Below are positions 37,948 through 39,641 of a DNA stretch of 39,641 nucleotides, piece after piece. The notes beneath the pieces were generated by a model, which worked only from the letters and a program-made list of their open reading frames with translations, searched no databases and was not told the DNA's origin. Origin of the DNA: a virus. The stretch spans positions 1-39,641 of IMG/VR virus record IMGVR_UViG_3300022204_000009. The stretch is one strand, 5' to 3'. Position 1 is the stretch's first letter. The number at the start of each line of letters is the position of its first letter. A program made the position numbers and the translations under genes.

Positions 37948-38187
37948 GTGAAAATAGAGCAGAATATAAATATACACGGCATTATTTGCGTTCTTTCTTT
38001 TGAAGTTTCTCACGAAGATTTACGAGAGCTACTAGGAGGCTCAGAATGCGAGTGTTCATTCGAAGAACTGGAAGATCTTCTCCTTCAATGTGGCGAGAAA
38101 ATTCATTTGATGCTTTCTCAATCAGCGAAATCGTTTCATTTAGATCTGTTGACTTCATATGCTAATGCTCTCCGTGATAAATGTTAA
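37948..38187 (+). CDS. Cassette 1 gene, hypothetical protein
   Basis: A 79-residue protein starting GTG 37948 behind GAGAGGTG. It is acidic and helical: VSHEDLRELLGGSECECSFEELEDLLLQCGEKIHLMLSQSAKSFHLDLLTSYANAL. It is not recognised. It sits between two attC-like hairpins, 22 bases after the core GTTAGGT, exactly the layout of an integron cassette with one gene close to its start. Confidence 0.7.
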   Translation: MKIEQNINIHGIICVLSFEVSHEDLRELLGGSECECSFEELEDLLLQCGEKIHLMLSQSAKSFHLDLLTSYANALRDKC

Positions 38188-38193
38188 TCATGA

Positions 38194-38277
38194 ACCTAAC
38201 GCCTATATGAAGCCGCGCCGCACAGGCGCTAAAAAGAATGCCGACAATACCGCGTCGGCTTGCATTAATTGTTAACT
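38194..38277 (+). other. attC-like hairpin B (end of cassette 1)
   Basis: It starts with a perfect RYYYAAC core, ACCTAAC (38194-38200), and ends GTTAACT (38271-38277). Inner arms ATG-AAGCCG (38207-38215) pair with CGGCTT-G-CAT (38256-38265), leaving single extrahelical bases; AAGCCG/CGGCTT is also the arm found in classical aadA-type attC sites. A long loop region fills the middle. Confidence 0.72.
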
Positions 38278-38293
38278 GACAACGGTGAATACC

Positions 38294-38587
38294 ATGATGG
38301 AAGTAAAAGATTATCTGCTGGCATGTCTTAGCGAAGAAAGCGGGGAGATTGCGCAAGCCGTTGGTAAAGCGCATCGGTTTGGGCTGCTAGACAAAAACCC
38401 AGTATCAGGGCTCACAAATTGGGTTGAGCTGAGGGGAGAGGTTCACGACCTTATCGCCGTCTATGAAATGCTGTGCGATAAGTTTGACCAGGCCGAGGCA
38501 TTAGACCGCAAGTTGATCGAGGTCAAAAAAGAGAGGGTTACGGATTACATGGTCTACTCCCACGGCCTTGGGCGGCTTGCCAGTTAA
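38294..38587 (+). CDS. Cassette 2 gene, MazG-like pyrophosphohydrolase
   Basis: A 97-residue all-alpha NTP pyrophosphohydrolase of MazG type (ATG 38294; 38297 possible). Metal ligands: Glu14, Glu15 and Glu18 in SEESGEIAQAVGKAHRFG, and Glu49 and Asp52 in ELRGEVHDLIAVYEM. Length fits single-domain members. Such enzymes remove pyrophosphate from unusual or excess NTPs. It is placed between two attC-like hairpins; MazG-type genes are known cargo of integron cassettes as well as of phages. Its TAA stop runs into the third hairpin. Confidence 0.82.
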   Translation: MMEVKDYLLACLSEESGEIAQAVGKAHRFGLLDKNPVSGLTNWVELRGEVHDLIAVYEMLCDKFDQAEALDRKLIEVKKERVTDYMVYSHGLGRLAS

Positions 38588-38643
38588 CACCTCAATATGA
38601 TGCTTAGCGTTTTTTGCTAAGTCTTCATATTGATTTGTTATGC
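38583..38643 (+). other. attC-like hairpin C (end of cassette 2)
   Basis: TAAC (38585-38588) pairs with GTTA (38637-38640). TCAATATGA pairs with TCATATTGA over nine bases; CTTAGC pairs with GCTAAG around loop GTTTTTT, the same loop as in hairpin A. The right core is GTTATGC, seen also in Vibrio-type repeats. After it the sequence leads directly to the primase ribosome site. Confidence 0.7.
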
Positions 38644-38696
38644 AATGGACTGCTGGTTTTAAGAATAAAAAATAATAATAACAGAAGGTTTTTATT

Positions 38697-39641
38697 TTGA
38701 TTCTCGATGATGTTTATAAATTAGCTGATGACCTGGGGCTGGAAGTTGACAAGCTCAAGCTCGATGGTCAGTGGCATCGTGTGCCGGTGATCGGTAAGAA
38801 AAAGAGTAATAAAAGCGGCTCTTTTTGCTTAAGTGAAATCACGTTGAAGTCTGGCGATACGGTGGTGGTTGGTTTGTTGTGTAACTGGTCGTCTGGCCGC
38901 GAAGAACGTTTGACGCTGGATGATGTGGTTGGTGCTACGTCTGATGAAATTGATGAAGCCAGGCGTCGGGCACGCGCGGCGGCTGAGGCTGGTAAAAAAG
39001 AAAAGGAAAAACTGCAGACGGAGACGGCTAAACGTGCTGAAGAAATTTGGAACCGTTTACCTGAGTCGGGCATGTCGCATTACCTGGGAAACAAGAAGGT
39101 GCTGAATTATGACGTGCGGTTTTCCCGTGGCTCGATTGTGGTGCCTGCGCGTGATGTCGATGGCAAGCTGTGGACGTTGCAGTATATCAATGCTGAAGGT
39201 GAGAAGAAGTTTTTAACCGGCGGCGCGAAGCGTGGCCGGTTTCATTTTATAAAATGTCCCGCAGGGACTCATTATTGTTTTGGGGTTGCTGAGGGTTATG
39301 CAACGGCTGCGTCGTTATTCGATGCGATGGCGCAGCGTTTTTCTATTGCGGTGGCATTTGATGCTGGCAATTTATTGCCGGTTGGCGAAGCCTTGCGTTC
39401 GCGGTATCCCGATTCTCGAATTATCTTTTTTGCTGATCACGATATTTATAAAGGCTATCCGCAGGCTTTAATTCGCGCGCGTGATGCTTCACCGGCTGTG
39501 CGTGAGCAGATCGCACGGCTGGCGCGTGTTCGGCCTGATGTGGCGGTTGAGGTTGTGGCTGATGATGATGCGCGGCTGACTGATCGTGACAAGCATTTTA
39601 ATACCGGCGTGACCAGGGCGCTGCTGGCTGCGGCGGCGGTT
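38697..39641 (+). CDS. Toprim primase, N-terminal part (runs off the window end)
   Basis: An open frame of 315 codons from TTG 38697, with AGAAGG eight bases upstream. It continues at position 2 of the window, for about 330 residues total. Features: a short N-terminal region; MSHYLGNKKVLNYDVRFSRGSIVVPARDVDGKLWTLQYINAEGEKKFLTGGAKRGRFHFI; and the Toprim part with EGYATAASL and FDAGNLLPVGEALRSRYPDSRIIFFADHD. This is the Toprim_3-type primase of P4-alpha/TraC kind. It has no zinc knuckle; the separate zinc-ribbon protein at 199 could supply one. Confidence 0.92.
   Translation, partial: MILDDVYKLADDLGLEVDKLKLDGQWHRVPVIGKKKSNKSGSFCLSEITLKSGDTVVVGLLCNWSSGREERLTLDDVVGATSDEIDEARRRARAAAEAGKKEKEKLQTETAKRAEEIWNRLPESGMSHYLGNKKVLNYDVRFSRGSIVVPARDVDGKLWTLQYINAEGEKKFLTGGAKRGRFHFIKCPAGTHYCFGVAEGYATAASLFDAMAQRFSIAVAFDAGNLLPVGEALRSRYPDSRIIFFADHDIYKGYPQALIRARDASPAVREQIARLARVRPDVAVEVVADDDARLTDRDKHFNTGVTRALLAAAAV
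39488..39641. repeat. Terminal redundancy, right copy
   Basis: Matches 1-154, with four mismatches all in its first 28 bases. It shows that the contig is circular or circularly permuted. Confidence 0.9.

Noticed and set aside
1-39641. CRISPR array or tRNA genes
   Set aside because: No regularly spaced repeats with unique spacers and no cloverleaf were found; only a 3' tRNA fragment in attP.

Overview
The window is an essentially complete genome of a temperate tailed phage (siphovirus-like, HK97-type head), or its circular excised form. The last 154 bases repeat the first 154 inside one primase gene, so the ends join into a circle of about 39.5 kb. The host is probably a gammaproteobacterium. 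FtsK-gamma-type domains, an HK97/P27-type packaging set and an attP core that matches a tRNA 3' end (acceptor complement GCCCAGG) fit that, but the host cannot be named from the sequence alone.

Layout, + strand 38697-39641 joined to 1-27362: Toprim primase, a small zinc-ribbon protein and a VapE-type helicase; a repeat-rich possible origin; a Q-like regulator and a terminator; two holin-like proteins; HNH nuclease; a probable cos region; small and large terminase; portal; ClpP-like protease; major capsid; connectors. An unusual three-gene insert follows (unknown, LamG-like and PhoD-like metallophosphatase). Then come tail completion, tail terminator and tail tube genes, the tail chaperones with a complete -1 frameshift signal, an inserted segment (structured RNA, unknown ORF, HNH nuclease), tape measure, distal tail proteins, a DUF2793 fibre-like protein and a membrane protein with a phospholipase-like C..HD motif.

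Layout, - strand 33000-27367: a leftward operon from a repressor-controlled promoter. It encodes a ParB-like protein, a small P-loop protein, a 25-residue peptide, unknowns, an M15 peptidase endolysin, a zinc protein, an SSB fused to two FtsK-gamma-like domains, an excisionase-like protein and a tyrosine integrase. attP lies between the last two, with five direct arm-type repeats.

Layout, 33100-39641: a small + strand operon with two HTH proteins; a - strand immunity segment (repressor, BRCT protein, lipoprotein); the divergent Cro-like/repressor promoter with two operators matching the two at the leftward promoter; a CII-like regulator; small early genes; and two apparent integron gene cassettes bounded by three attC-like hairpins, one encoding a MazG-like pyrophosphohydrolase, inserted just before the primase.

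How it works together: repressor and Cro-like protein compete at four related operators to control both early promoters. CII-like and Q-like proteins probably time later stages. Primase, VapE and SSB replicate the DNA, terminase packages it, and the two holins with the distant M15 enzyme lyse the cell. The least ordinary parts are the integron-type cassettes, the SSB-FtsK-gamma fusion, the PhoD-like gene in the structural module and the structured RNA before the HNH gene.
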